Below, one piece after another: positions 43,569-52,602 of a DNA stretch of 64,000 nucleotides. The translations under genes and the position numbers were made by a program. Location: assembly GCF_001425835.1 (NCBI RefSeq), contig NZ_LMDP01000001.1, forward strand, positions 1,607,838-1,671,837, in the 5' to 3' direction. The notes beneath the pieces are model-generated. The model had not been told where the DNA came from, searched no databases, and was given only the letters and a program-made list of their open reading frames with translations. Numbering within the stretch: position 1 is the first letter of the stretch; each line of letters begins with the position of its first letter. This DNA is from Afipia sp. Root123D2. GTDB lineage: Bacteria > Pseudomonadota > Alphaproteobacteria > Rhizobiales > Xanthobacteraceae.

Positions 43569-44822
43569 TCAGTTCGACGGCCGCGCGAAGCTCGGATACT
43601 TCAGTTTTCCCTCGGAGATCTTGGCCGGCCATACGGTGACTTGCTTGCCATCCTGCCACTGGAAGATCATGCCGCTCACGAAATCCGGACCGTATTTCAG
43701 GCCGTGCGTAAAGCGGTCTTCGCGTCCGTAGAATGCCACGCGGCCAATTGTACCTTCATAGTTGGTCTTTTCGAGTTCGGCGACCATCTTGTCTGGATCG
43801 GTTGAACCAGCCCGTTTGATGGCCTCCGCGATGATGTAGACTTCGTCATACGCGGTGTAGCCGGTGTAGGCTGGTGCCTTCCCAAATTTCTTTTCGAATG
43901 CCGCTGCGAACGGCTTGGTTTTCGGTGTCACAGCCGTCGTCGACGTTGCGACCGCCAGCGATGGAATGCCCTCTGCCGCACCGTTGGTGTCCTTCCAGAA
44001 GGTCGGGCTCAAAGCCTGCGCACTGATGCCGAACATTGGAATTGGGACCTGCTGGTTCTTCCACTGAACCGTAGGCTGGACACCCACATGGGAAATGCCG
44101 GTGACGATCACATCGGGCTTCTTCGCCTCGATCTTGTTGAAGATCGGGGTGAAGTCGGTGGTATCCGGCGAGAAGCGGATATGTTCCACAACCTGCAGAC
44201 CGATCTTGGGCAGGCAGGCCAGATAGCCTTCATCGAGCGGTTTAGTCCATGCTGCGTCTTCGCTCATGACCGCCGCGGTCTTCATCTTCATGCCGGTGAC
44301 GAGTAGATCCTTGGCTGCGTCACAGACGGCCTGTGCCTGTGCGCCCGACGTCAGGTAGCCATGGAATGTGTACTTGTTCTTCTCATAGTCATCGTGGATC
44401 GGACGGGTGATTTCATTGCTGGCGGCACCGGGGGTGATCAGCGGCGTTTTCAGGCGCGCGGCCCACGGCTCCAGCGCCAGCACCACCTCGCTGATATAAC
44501 TCGCGATCACTGCACTGACCTTGTCCTGCGACACGGCGCGCTGGAACGCGCGCACGGAGTCGGCGGACGAACTCTTGTTGTCATACGTGACGATCTCGAT
44601 CTTGCGGCCGTCAACGCCGCCCTTGGCGTTGATCTCGTCGGCCGCGATCTGCGCGCCGCCGGGCGTCGCGGCACCAGCGATCGACTGAACCTCGGCGATC
44701 ACGCCAATCTTGATCGGCTCCTTCGATTGCGAAAATGCCGGCGTTGCGAAGCATGCCGCGGCGACACCCGCGAGCAGGATTCCCTTCCATTCAAATTTAA
44801 TATTGAGGGGGGCTTGGATCAT
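43569..44822 (-). CDS. ABC transporter substrate-binding protein (Peripla_BP_6, branched-chain amino acid type)
   Basis: A 417-residue periplasmic binding protein with a signal peptide (KGILLAGVAAACFATPAFSQ). The two-lobed LivJ-like fold is seen from IKIGVIAEVQSIAGAATPGG, ADEINAKGGVDGRKIEIV, and the hinge/lobe segment TGISHVGVQPTVQWKNQQV. Substrates of the family range from branched-chain amino acids to aromatic acids and urea. The gene stands alone: no permease or ATPase genes are next to it, so the partner transporter must be elsewhere. A 190-nt intergenic gap separates it from the divergently placed upstream region. Confidence 0.9.
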   Translation of the reverse strand: MIQAPLNIKFEWKGILLAGVAAACFATPAFSQSKEPIKIGVIAEVQSIAGAATPGGAQIAADEINAKGGVDGRKIEIVTYDNKSSSADSVRAFQRAVSQDKVSAVIASYISEVVLALEPWAARLKTPLITPGAASNEITRPIHDDYEKNKYTFHGYLTSGAQAQAVCDAAKDLLVTGMKMKTAAVMSEDAAWTKPLDEGYLACLPKIGLQVVEHIRFSPDTTDFTPIFNKIEAKKPDVIVTGISHVGVQPTVQWKNQQVPIPMFGISAQALSPTFWKDTNGAAEGIPSLAVATSTTAVTPKTKPFAAAFEKKFGKAPAYTGYTAYDEVYIIAEAIKRAGSTDPDKMVAELEKTNYEGTIGRVAFYGREDRFTHGLKYGPDFVSGMIFQWQDGKQVTVWPAKISEGKLKYPSFARPSN

Positions 44823-44993
44823 TTGGAGTCTCTCCCATTGTTATTATCCGCCTTGATGGCGGCTTGAGGAGAGATCAACACATGGCTGCGGGCAAATCAA
44901 ACAGAACTGTCGTGATGCGATGCATCTCGTATTTTTGCATTGCACCCGCTTTTTAGGGAGCCGTTTCGGTTAAAAATCTCGGGCATGGCGGGA

Positions 44994-45527
44994 TTATTTT
45001 CCGCGCGCGGCAGACATGACCTTGGGTGCGAGCCATGTAGCGAAGGCGGCGTGACCCTGAGCATTGAAATGCTGACCGTCCGATACGCGGGTGTTTTTCG
45101 GCGCGATCTGACCGAGGTGCCCAAGCATGATCACCTTGATGTGACGAGCGGCGAGCCGCTGTTTAATCTCCGCGATATTACCAGCGCGTGCGCCATCCTG
45201 CCCGCGCCGCGCATCATTCCCGCCGGGCTGAAGAATGACAATCGTCGTTCCGGCGGGCACAGCGGAATCGAGCCGCGCCAGCATGCCGCCGGTGGTATCG
45301 CCGGGTATGCCCGCATTGGTGACATGAGCCGCCAGCCCGCGCGCGCGAAGCAGCGCTTCCAGTTGAGCCGGATAGGCTTGCGATGAAGGCACCCCGCCGT
45401 TGGTCCGTCCCCTGCCGGAGCCATAGGTGTTGCTGGCGCCGAGCGCAAGGATGCGAACCTCCGCCGCGGCCTGCGCTGCGCAGGCGAGCAAAGTTACGCC
45501 CGCAATGAGTCCGATGAGCCAACGATT
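44994..45527 (-). CDS. Exported SGNH/GDSL-family esterase (TesA-like)
   Basis: ATG 45527 opens a signal peptide (MNRWLIGLIAGVTLLACAAQ). The SGNH blocks are GASNTYG with Ser33 (block I), a Gly-containing loop AGIPGDTTGGML (block II), QPGGNDARRG (block III) and the Asp/His pair in VSDGQHFNAQGH (block V). Such lysophospholipase/arylesterases act in the periplasm on lipid or aryl esters. ATG 45551 would add eight residues before the signal and is less likely. Confidence 0.88.
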   Translation of the reverse strand, partial: NRWLIGLIAGVTLLACAAQAAAEVRILALGASNTYGSGRGRTNGGVPSSQAYPAQLEALLRARGLAAHVTNAGIPGDTTGGMLARLDSAVPAGTTIVILQPGGNDARRGQDGARAGNIAEIKQRLAARHIKVIMLGHLGQIAPKNTRVSDGQHFNAQGHAAFATWLAPKVMSAARGK

Positions 45528-45627
45528 CATGACGACCGCCCCCCCGACCAAGTGACCCAGCTCGACTATAGATTGTCGCGAGATGACAGCAAGACTGCTC
45601 CCTTCTGCATGTATGCCAAATCCATCG

Positions 45628-46689
45628 TCAGGTGGCGGCCATCCACGCCAGCAGCGGCGCGTTCACTTCGCGCGGATAACAATGGCTGAGATCGTCGATC
45701 TCCCGATAAGTCATATTGGCGCCGGCCGCAGCCAGCGTTCGCTGCGTCTGCCGCGCGACTTCGCCGGGAAACATCCAGTCCAGCGCGCCATGCACGATAT
45801 GGATCGGCAGGCCACGCAGACGATCGGCATCCGCCATTGCCGCCATCAGGGGATGGAACGTTGCCGAGACCGGCGCGAGATGGGTAAAGGGCGAGTCAGA
45901 CTCCAGTCCGCTCACATAACAGAAGGTGCCGCCGTCACTCATGCCGGTCATCAGCATCCGGGATGGATCGATCGTCCAGCGCTCGCGCACCGATGTCAGG
46001 ATACGTCTGAGATTGGGCGTATCGGCATCCTCGCCCATCAGCGCCCAGGTGGCACCAGTTGCGGTCGGCGCAATAACGATGGCGCCGAAACTGCGTGCCT
46101 CGCGGAGCCAGCTCCATAGAAAACCACGGCCGTTCCCGCTACCGCCATGGAGCGCAACCACCAGCGGCCAGCTTCGATCCGCTGAATAATATTCCGGCAC
46201 GTAGACCGAAAAACCGCCACGCGTGCCCGGCTCGTTCTGCTCATGAATGACGCCGGTCTCGCCATCGCGCGCTGGCTGGGCACACCGCGCCACTACGTCC
46301 GCATCGCCGCGAACGGCGGGATCGAGAAAGAAACGGTTGATTGCGGTGTTGGTCGCAGCAAGGGGATACAGCGCCTCCTGCGACCGCGGATAGTTGCGCA
46401 GCGCTTTGAAAACTCCGCGCAAATCACCACTCTGATTGCGTGCCGTGCGCAAACCGTCGAACGCCGCCAGTGCCGTATCGCATGCTTCCTTGATATGTGC
46501 GGGCGCAGTGTCGGGAATGGCAGCCCCGTCCTTGATATTCATGCAAGCCGCACGCAACGTATCGTCCGGCCGACCGACGACCTCCATCAAGGCATCGAAT
46601 TCCATCGGATCAAAATGGCGGGCGATGAACCCGAGCGTCTCGAGCGTCGCCAGCAGCGGCAACAGCCGCACATCGCTTTCAGGCAGCAT
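45628..46689 (-). CDS. Alpha/beta-hydrolase, phospholipase/esterase type
   Basis: A 353-residue protein. The N-terminal 150 residues are helical and unrecognised; the C-terminal 200 are an alpha/beta hydrolase. The nucleophile elbow is GMSDGG (LLMTGMSDGGTFCYV), the Asp is in VHGALDWMFP and the His in DDLSHCYP; an oxyanion-loop HGGSGNGRGF precedes them. This fits the PHB-depolymerase/carboxylesterase superfamily. No signal peptide is seen, so it is probably cytoplasmic. It lies 30 nt downstream of clpS on the same strand. Confidence 0.83.
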   Translation of the reverse strand: MLPESDVRLLPLLATLETLGFIARHFDPMEFDALMEVVGRPDDTLRAACMNIKDGAAIPDTAPAHIKEACDTALAAFDGLRTARNQSGDLRGVFKALRNYPRSQEALYPLAATNTAINRFFLDPAVRGDADVVARCAQPARDGETGVIHEQNEPGTRGGFSVYVPEYYSADRSWPLVVALHGGSGNGRGFLWSWLREARSFGAIVIAPTATGATWALMGEDADTPNLRRILTSVRERWTIDPSRMLMTGMSDGGTFCYVSGLESDSPFTHLAPVSATFHPLMAAMADADRLRGLPIHIVHGALDWMFPGEVARQTQRTLAAAGANMTYREIDDLSHCYPREVNAPLLAWMAAT

Positions 46690-46719
46690 GGCACCGGCTA
46701 TTCTGAATTTCCCGCACGT

Positions 46720-47025
46720 TTATTCCTCCGGCTCGGTGGTGAAAAATAGCGGGTATCCCTTGGCCTTGCCAAGCTCCGTTGCTTCCTTGGCCTTGGTTTC
46801 GGCGACGTCGCGCGTGAATACGGCGATGACGCAGGCGCCTTTCTGGTGCGCGGTGAGCATCACGCGATGCGCGATTTCCTCGCCCATTCGAAAAACCGAT
46901 TTCAGGACCATCACCACGAATTCACGTGGCGTATAGTCGTCGTTGAGCAGGATCACCTTGTACATTGGCGGCCGCTGCAGTTTGACCTTGGTTCTGGTTT
47001 TCGGCTTGACCGTCGTCTGCCCCAT
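46720..47025 (-). CDS. clpS: ClpS adaptor of the ClpAP protease
   Basis: A 101-residue N-degron adaptor. Family motifs are YKVILLNDDYTPREFVVMVL, containing the Asn/Asp pair that binds the N-terminal residue, the ClpA-contacting HQKGACVIAVFTRDVAETK segment, and the acidic end. It delivers proteins with N-terminal Leu, Phe, Tyr or Trp to ClpA; the Aat enzyme at 13675-14343 makes such substrates. clpA is not adjacent in the window. The divergent KTSC gene lies about 100 nt away. Confidence 0.95.
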   Translation of the reverse strand: MGQTTVKPKTRTKVKLQRPPMYKVILLNDDYTPREFVVMVLKSVFRMGEEIAHRVMLTAHQKGACVIAVFTRDVAETKAKEATELGKAKGYPLFFTTEPEE

Positions 47026-47128
47026 CGAGACCTCTCGATGCTAACACAATGTTCCGGACCCGGGAGCGCATTTGAAATCGCAGCCCGCGCTCCCATATCG
47101 GAATGAAATCTCAACGGACAAGCGTGTC

Positions 47129-47338
47129 ATGCCGCAGGTCGCGTCCAGTGTCATTTCACGAATTGAGTATAGCGCGCCCACGCGCGAGCTTCACGTCGTT
47201 TTCACGACCGGAAAGACCTACACCTACTTCGCCGTTCCCGCGGAGGTCTATCACCAGTTCGTAAGATCAACGTCCAAGGGCAACTTCTTTAATGCGCTGA
47301 TCCGCGATCGTTACGAGTTCGCGGAACGCCATCGTTAA
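47129..47338 (+). CDS. KTSC-domain protein
   Basis: A 69-residue protein consisting essentially of one KTSC domain (RIEYSAPTRELHVVFTTGKT, then YFAVPAEVYHQFVRSTSKG). Some KTSC proteins are attached to lysyl-tRNA synthetase or phage proteins, and the domain is thought to bind RNA or peptides; the role of stand-alone copies is not known. ATG 47129 (MPQVASSVIS) is chosen over 47072 because the conserved domain starts there. Confidence 0.85.
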   Translation: MPQVASSVISRIEYSAPTRELHVVFTTGKTYTYFAVPAEVYHQFVRSTSKGNFFNALIRDRYEFAERHR

Positions 47339-47356
47339 AACGGCGTTGTTATAAGC

Positions 47357-47865
47357 ATGATGATGGTGGCGATCCACGACAACTCCGAGCCTCTCACCTT
47401 CGTTTTCAGCGATGACGGTCTGGTGCCGAATAATCGGCTCCCGCTCCTGATCTACAAGAATATCTTGCGTCTTGAGAGCGAGCACCGCGAAAAGACGATC
47501 GAAGGCCTGTTCGGCTCCCATAGCTGGGGACAGATGTGGCGCAACGGCGTGTCGATTATCTCCACTATCATGCCACCGTCCACGAGGCGTTGGGGGTCGC
47601 ACGCGGCGAGGCCAGGGTCCGGTTCGGCGGCGACGCCGGGCGGGTCTTCGACATCGAGACCGGCGATGTCGCGATATTGCCCGCCGGTACCGGCCATCAA
47701 TGCCTTCAGGCCAGTGATGATTTTGTTGTGGTTGGCGCCTATCCGCCGGGCCCCGCGATGCAAGTGACACGGCCGACTCCGGACAATTACCGCAAGGCGC
47801 TGGAGACGATTCCGCAGGTCGCCCTACCCCGAACCGACCCCATGTTTGGCGAAACGGCCCGCTGA
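47357..47865 (+). pseudogene. Cupin-fold protein gene with internal frameshift
   Basis: The first frame encodes FVFSDDGLVPNNRLPLLIY and HSWGQMWRNGV up to about 47551; a different frame continues as DYLHYHATVHEALGVARGEA and IETGDVAILPAGTGHQCL to the stop at 47865. Together they read as one cupin of about 168 residues, with the metal-binding His pattern HYHATVHE and the second cupin box PAGTGH. The join requires one missing base near 47549-47553 (GTGTCGAT where GTGT-N-CGAT would keep frame). Either the gene is inactivated or the base was lost in sequencing. Only the combined reading matches the known family pattern (WRNG...YDYxHYH). Confidence 0.8.
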
Positions 47866-48027
47866 TCCGGCTCTGGGCCCGCCCTCAAGTACAAAAATAA
47901 ACGCAGGTGCAACATGTTAACGCCATAGGTAGGCCTTCCCTATTTCACGGACGCGTGATATCGGCGACCATTGAGTTCCACGCTTTGCCGCAACGTCCTG
48001 GCTTCTATCTCATGTGCGCCTGCTAGT

Positions 48028-49716
48028 ATGACCAACCTGGGCCAGGACAAACTCAACGCCGCGCGGCTCGTCCATGCCGACGCGCCGTCCCGCGCCTTCA
48101 CTCCTTACGATGTTGCGACCGTGCTCGTGCTGGCCGCGCTTGCCGTGCTGGCGCTGCTGACATTCCGGCAATATTCGATCTCGAATGACGAATGGGTCCA
48201 GCATCAGTACGGCGCACTCATCCTCGCGTATTACAAGAGCGGCCTGACCGACGGCGCCGTCTTTCACTTCGACAATCTCTATCTTTACGGTGGCCTGTTC
48301 GATATTTGCGCCGTGCTGCTCAGTCACGCTTTTCCGGCGATCGACGCTTACGACCTGCGCCACATCCTGTGCGCGTTCATCGGCATCGGCGGTATTGCCG
48401 CAACGGCGGCGACCGCGCGCCTGATCGCCGGCCCCCGCGCCGGCCTGATTGCTGCCGTCGCCCTTGCGATCTGCGGATCCTGGTATGGCGGCATGTTCAA
48501 CCACACCAAGGACATTCCGCTCGCCGCGACAATGATGGCTTCGTGCTATTTCCTTATTCGTGCCTCGCGCGACCTTCCGTCCCCGCGCTGGCGCGACGTG
48601 CTCGGCTTCGGATTTTTCGCCGGCTGCGCGCTGGGCATCAAGGTGCTAGGCCTTTTGCTGATCGGCTACGCCGGCATCATCACATTGCTCTCGATCCCGC
48701 AACCGGTGTTCGTCGACTTGCGCGCCAGCAGCGTTTTCGTCTTCCGCTCGATGCTTCGCTTCCTGCCGGCATTCGCGCTGGCCTATGTGATGATGATCGC
48801 CGCTTGGCCGTGGGCGGGCCTTTCGCCGCTCAATCCGATCCGGGCGATTTTCAGCTTCGCGGACTTTCACTACAACATTCACACGATCTTCGAAGGCACG
48901 ATCTACGACATGGCGCACGTGCCCGCGCTCTATGTACCGGTCTATCTTCTGATCAAGTTGCCGCTGGTGAATATGTTGGCTGCGGCGTTCACTATCGCCG
49001 CGACGCTGATCCCGTTCATGGCACGAGGCCTCGGCTGGTCCTCCCGTCGGCGTATCGAAGTCGGATTCGTCGCATTCACCATGGCATACCCGCTGGCGTG
49101 TCAGGTGATTGGACACGGGCCGGCCTTCACCGGCATGCGCCACTTCTTCTTCGTGCTTCCCCCGGTTGCCGTTCTCGCCGCCGTCGGCCTCGATGCGACC
49201 ATTCATTGGTTCGGACAGCGCAGCCGAGCTCTCGCAATCGCCGCTGTCGCCAGTGTGGCTGTCGCACTTGGCGTGAATGCCGATACCTTGTATCGCCTCC
49301 ACCCTTACGAATATCTCGTCTACAACGATCTCGTCGGCGGGCTCCCCGGCGCAACCGATCGCTACGTGACAGACTACTGGGTCAATTCGATGAACCCGGC
49401 AATCGACCAACTCCAGAATTATCTCGAGCGCACCGAAGGCGCGGGCGTGCCCGGCCATCACAAGCTGTACAAGGTGGCGGTGTGCGGCGAGCGCTACGCC
49501 TTCATCAATCACGCCAAGCCGTATCTGGTGTGGTGGAAGAACTGGGCCGAGGCCGATTTTTTCATTTCACCGACGCATATGCACTGCGAACGGGAAAGAG
49601 AGGGCAAGGTCGTGGTATCGATCAAACGGCTCGGCGTTCCGATTGCCGTTGTGAAAGATCTCCGCCAGCCGCGTAAAGTACCTGCAGTCGCAACGGCCGA
49701 ACCATTCCTGCACTGA
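48028..49716 (+). CDS. GT-C type membrane glycosyltransferase (GT39-like)
   Basis: A 562-residue multi-spanning membrane protein. ATG 48028 is preferred to an upstream in-frame start. About ten hydrophobic segments are present. The first periplasmic loop has SNDEWVQHQYG, with an acidic residue in the position used by GT39-type protein/lipid mannosyltransferases, and GMFNHTKDIPLA resembles the conserved second loop of this group. These enzymes move sugars from polyprenyl-phosphate carriers to lipid or protein acceptors in the periplasm. The acceptor and sugar are unknown. The gene is monocistronic, followed after 70 nt by the ThDP enzyme gene. Confidence 0.78.
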   Translation: MTNLGQDKLNAARLVHADAPSRAFTPYDVATVLVLAALAVLALLTFRQYSISNDEWVQHQYGALILAYYKSGLTDGAVFHFDNLYLYGGLFDICAVLLSHAFPAIDAYDLRHILCAFIGIGGIAATAATARLIAGPRAGLIAAVALAICGSWYGGMFNHTKDIPLAATMMASCYFLIRASRDLPSPRWRDVLGFGFFAGCALGIKVLGLLLIGYAGIITLLSIPQPVFVDLRASSVFVFRSMLRFLPAFALAYVMMIAAWPWAGLSPLNPIRAIFSFADFHYNIHTIFEGTIYDMAHVPALYVPVYLLIKLPLVNMLAAAFTIAATLIPFMARGLGWSSRRRIEVGFVAFTMAYPLACQVIGHGPAFTGMRHFFFVLPPVAVLAAVGLDATIHWFGQRSRALAIAAVASVAVALGVNADTLYRLHPYEYLVYNDLVGGLPGATDRYVTDYWVNSMNPAIDQLQNYLERTEGAGVPGHHKLYKVAVCGERYAFINHAKPYLVWWKNWAEADFFISPTHMHCEREREGKVVVSIKRLGVPIAVVKDLRQPRKVPAVATAEPFLH

Positions 49717-49786
49717 CGCACGGCGTGACATCCGCAACATCTTCCGCGACAATGCAGCCTCATTTGCATTCGATCGGGCATTCGGC

Positions 49787-51412
49787 ATGACACAGAGGAC
49801 TGGCGGTGAAGCCATCGTAGACGGCTTGCGCGCGCACGGCATCGATACGGTCTTCGGCCTGCCCGGCGCGCAAATCTACGGTTTGTTTGACGCCTTCGCC
49901 CAGGCTCAGCTGAAAGTCGTCGGCGCACGGCACGAACAGGCATGCGGCTACATGGCTTTCGGTTATGCCCGCGCGACCGGCAAGCCGGCCGTGTTCAGCG
50001 TCGTCCCCGGCCCCGGTATTCTCAACGCCGGCGCGGCAATGCTGACGGCGTTCGGCGGCAACGAGCCCGTGCTGTGCCTCACCGGCCAGGTGCCGACAAA
50101 TTTCCTCGGCAAGGGGCGCGGTCACCTGCACGAGATGCCGGACCAGCTTGCGACGCTGCGCAGCGTCGTCAAATGGGCCGACCGCATCGGCCATCCTGAT
50201 ATGGCGGGTGCCCTCATTGCTCGTGCCTTTCAGGAAATGATGTCCGGCCGGCGTGGACCTGCTGCGCTCGAGATGCCGTGGGATGTGTTCACGCAGCGCG
50301 CCGACGTTGCGCCGGTTGCGCCGTTCGATGTCATCGCACCGCCACAGCCCGACAGTGAGCGGATCAAGGCTGCCGCCCGGCTCATCGGACAAAGCAAAAA
50401 TCCGATGATATTTGTTGGCGCCGGGGCGATCGACGCTGCAAACGAAATTCTCGAACTGGCCGAACTGATCGACGCGCCCGTTGTCGGCTTCCGCAGTGGA
50501 CGTGGCATTGTCAGCAATGCCCACGAACTCGGTCTGACCATGGCGGGCGCCTATCGCCTGTGGCCGCAAACTGATCTCATCATTGGCATCGGCACCAGAA
50601 TGGAAATGCCGACCTGGCGCTGGCCCTATCGTCCAGACGGCCAGAAATCGATCCGGATCGACATCGATCCGGCCGAAATGATCAGGTTCACGCCCGATGC
50701 CGCCATCGTCGCCGACGCCCGTGATGGCACCCGCGCCCTGCTCGCCGACGTCCGACGCGCCGGTTACAGCAAGGCCAGCAGCCGTCGTGACGCGATCCGG
50801 AATGCCAGCGCCGCCGCTGCGATAGAGATTCAGGCGATCCAGCCGCAGATGGCCTATCTCGATATTCTGCGCGACGTCTTGCCATCGAATGGCATCGTTA
50901 CCGACGAACTGTCGCAGGTCGGCTTTGCCTCCTGGTACGGCTTTCCGGTCTATGAGCCGCGCACGTTCATCACATCCGGTTATCAGGGCACGCTCGGCTC
51001 GGGCTTCCCGACCGCGCTGGGCGCCAAGGTCGCGCATCCCGACCGGCCTGTGGTCGCGATCACCGGTGACGGCGGATTCATGTTCGCGGTGCAGGAGCTT
51101 GCGACGGCCGTCCAGTTCAAGATCGGCGTGGTGACGCTGGTGTTCAACAACAATGCTTACGGCAACGTCCGCCGCGACCAGATGCAGGTATTCGACGGCC
51201 GTGTGGTTGCGGCCGATCTGGTCAACCCCGATTTCATCAAGCTCGCGGAATCGTTCGGCGTGAGAGCCTGGCGGGTGACGCATCCCGATCAGTTCAGGAC
51301 GGCGCTTGAAGCGGCGCTAGCCGATGGCGGCCCATGCCTGATCGATATCGAGGTGCCGCGCGACTCCGAAGTCAGCCCGTGGACTTTCATCCACCCGGCA
51401 AAGCCGGTGTAA
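49787..51412 (+). CDS. Thiamine-diphosphate enzyme, acetolactate synthase large-subunit family
   Basis: A 541-residue ThDP enzyme with the three-domain layout of acetolactate synthase, benzoylformate decarboxylase and relatives. The cofactor-activating Glu is in GARHEQACGYMAFGYAR and the ThDP-binding motif is GDGGFMFAVQELATAVQ...NNNAYGNVR. No small regulatory subunit gene is adjacent and a conventional ilvBN pair would be expected elsewhere, so this is more likely a catabolic or sulfoacetaldehyde/oxalyl-type member than the biosynthetic IlvB. The substrate cannot be told from sequence by eye. Confidence 0.85.
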   Translation: MTQRTGGEAIVDGLRAHGIDTVFGLPGAQIYGLFDAFAQAQLKVVGARHEQACGYMAFGYARATGKPAVFSVVPGPGILNAGAAMLTAFGGNEPVLCLTGQVPTNFLGKGRGHLHEMPDQLATLRSVVKWADRIGHPDMAGALIARAFQEMMSGRRGPAALEMPWDVFTQRADVAPVAPFDVIAPPQPDSERIKAAARLIGQSKNPMIFVGAGAIDAANEILELAELIDAPVVGFRSGRGIVSNAHELGLTMAGAYRLWPQTDLIIGIGTRMEMPTWRWPYRPDGQKSIRIDIDPAEMIRFTPDAAIVADARDGTRALLADVRRAGYSKASSRRDAIRNASAAAAIEIQAIQPQMAYLDILRDVLPSNGIVTDELSQVGFASWYGFPVYEPRTFITSGYQGTLGSGFPTALGAKVAHPDRPVVAITGDGGFMFAVQELATAVQFKIGVVTLVFNNNAYGNVRRDQMQVFDGRVVAADLVNPDFIKLAESFGVRAWRVTHPDQFRTALEAALADGGPCLIDIEVPRDSEVSPWTFIHPAKPV

Positions 51413-51417
51413 CGCAG

Positions 51418-52602
51418 CTACTGCGCGCTCGACGTTTTCTTCTCCACGCGGCTCTTGCTACTGTCGGCGATACGGACCTTGTCGCCATCGGCGATACCGT
51501 CCAGCGGCGTCACGATGATCCGGTCATCGCTCGCAAGGCCCGTGGCAATCTCGATCTCCCGGCCGAGGTCGCGCGCAATGGTGACCGTCTTGAACAGAAC
51601 GCGGTCGCTGCTGTCCACCGTCGCCACCCGCAATCCGCTGTTGTTAAAGATCAGCGCGCTGGCCGGGATCGAAAGCGGTTGGCTTTCGCTGGTCAGCTTC
51701 AAGGTGACGTCCGCATAGCCGCCGGGCCGCAACTCGCCCTTTGAATTGTCGAAGCCAAGCTGCATCCGGGTCGTGCCGGATCCCGCATCGACCGATTGCG
51801 ATGAGGTCTCGACGGTCGCGGGGAATGTCCGGCCCGGATATTCCGGCACAGAGATCATCGCCTGCGAACCCGTACGGATCGCGGTCAGATAGCTCTGCGG
51901 AACGTTGACATACACACGCAGCTTCTTGACATCGGAGACCACGAACATCGCCGGCCCGGTGCCAGCACCGCCGCTGATCAGCGCGCCGACATCGGTATTG
52001 CGCTCGGTCACAATGCCGTCGAACGGAGCTTCGACGCGCTTGTAGCCTGCAAGGGCCTGCAGCCGGTCGACATTGGCCTGCATGGCCTTGACTTGTGCTT
52101 CCTTGCTCGACAAATCCGCGGTGCGTTCATCGATTTCTTGCAGCGACACGAAGTTGGATTTCAGCAAGGTCTGGCGCCGCTTCAAAGTCGCCGCCGAAAG
52201 TTTCGCAGCGGCCTCTGCGTTGGCGAGGTCGGCGCGGGCCTGCAGGAGTTGCTGATCCATGTCCGGCGCATCAATTTCGGCGAGCAATTGCCCAGCCTTC
52301 ACCTGAGCGCCGATATCGACCTTCCAGTTCTTCAGGTAGCCGCTGACGCGCGCATAGATCGGCGCGCGCGAATAGGCCTCCAGTCGTCCCGGGAGCGTGA
52401 TCGTGGGATCGCCGGTTTTAACGCCCGGCAGCGCCACAGCGACGGTCGGAATCGCCTGCGCCTCGGTCCACTCGCGCAGGTCCGCGCTGCTCTGCTCGCG
52501 CTCGACGATGCCGCTGACCACGACCAGCACGACAACGATGCCCGCCGCGATCCCGAACAGACGCAACTTGCGTCCTGATACGGGTTTGATCTGGTCAGAC
52601 AT
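51418..52602 (-). CDS. RND efflux periplasmic adaptor (membrane fusion protein)
   Basis: A 394-residue HlyD/AcrA-type adaptor. A membrane helix near residues 14-30 (GIAAGIVVVLVVVSGIV) anchors it. The lipoyl-like segment IYARVSGYLKNWKVDIG, a coiled-coil hairpin (LLQARADLANAEAAAKLSAA) and the returning YKRVEAPFDGIVTERNTDVG complete the adaptor fold. It would link the pump at 52595-55780 with an outer-membrane channel. The start overlaps the end of the pump gene by 8 nt, so the pump is translated first, an unusual order. Confidence 0.92.
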   Translation of the reverse strand: MSDQIKPVSGRKLRLFGIAAGIVVVLVVVSGIVEREQSSADLREWTEAQAIPTVAVALPGVKTGDPTITLPGRLEAYSRAPIYARVSGYLKNWKVDIGAQVKAGQLLAEIDAPDMDQQLLQARADLANAEAAAKLSAATLKRRQTLLKSNFVSLQEIDERTADLSSKEAQVKAMQANVDRLQALAGYKRVEAPFDGIVTERNTDVGALISGGAGTGPAMFVVSDVKKLRVYVNVPQSYLTAIRTGSQAMISVPEYPGRTFPATVETSSQSVDAGSGTTRMQLGFDNSKGELRPGGYADVTLKLTSESQPLSIPASALIFNNSGLRVATVDSSDRVLFKTVTIARDLGREIEIATGLASDDRIIVTPLDGIADGDKVRIADSSKSRVEKKTSSAQ

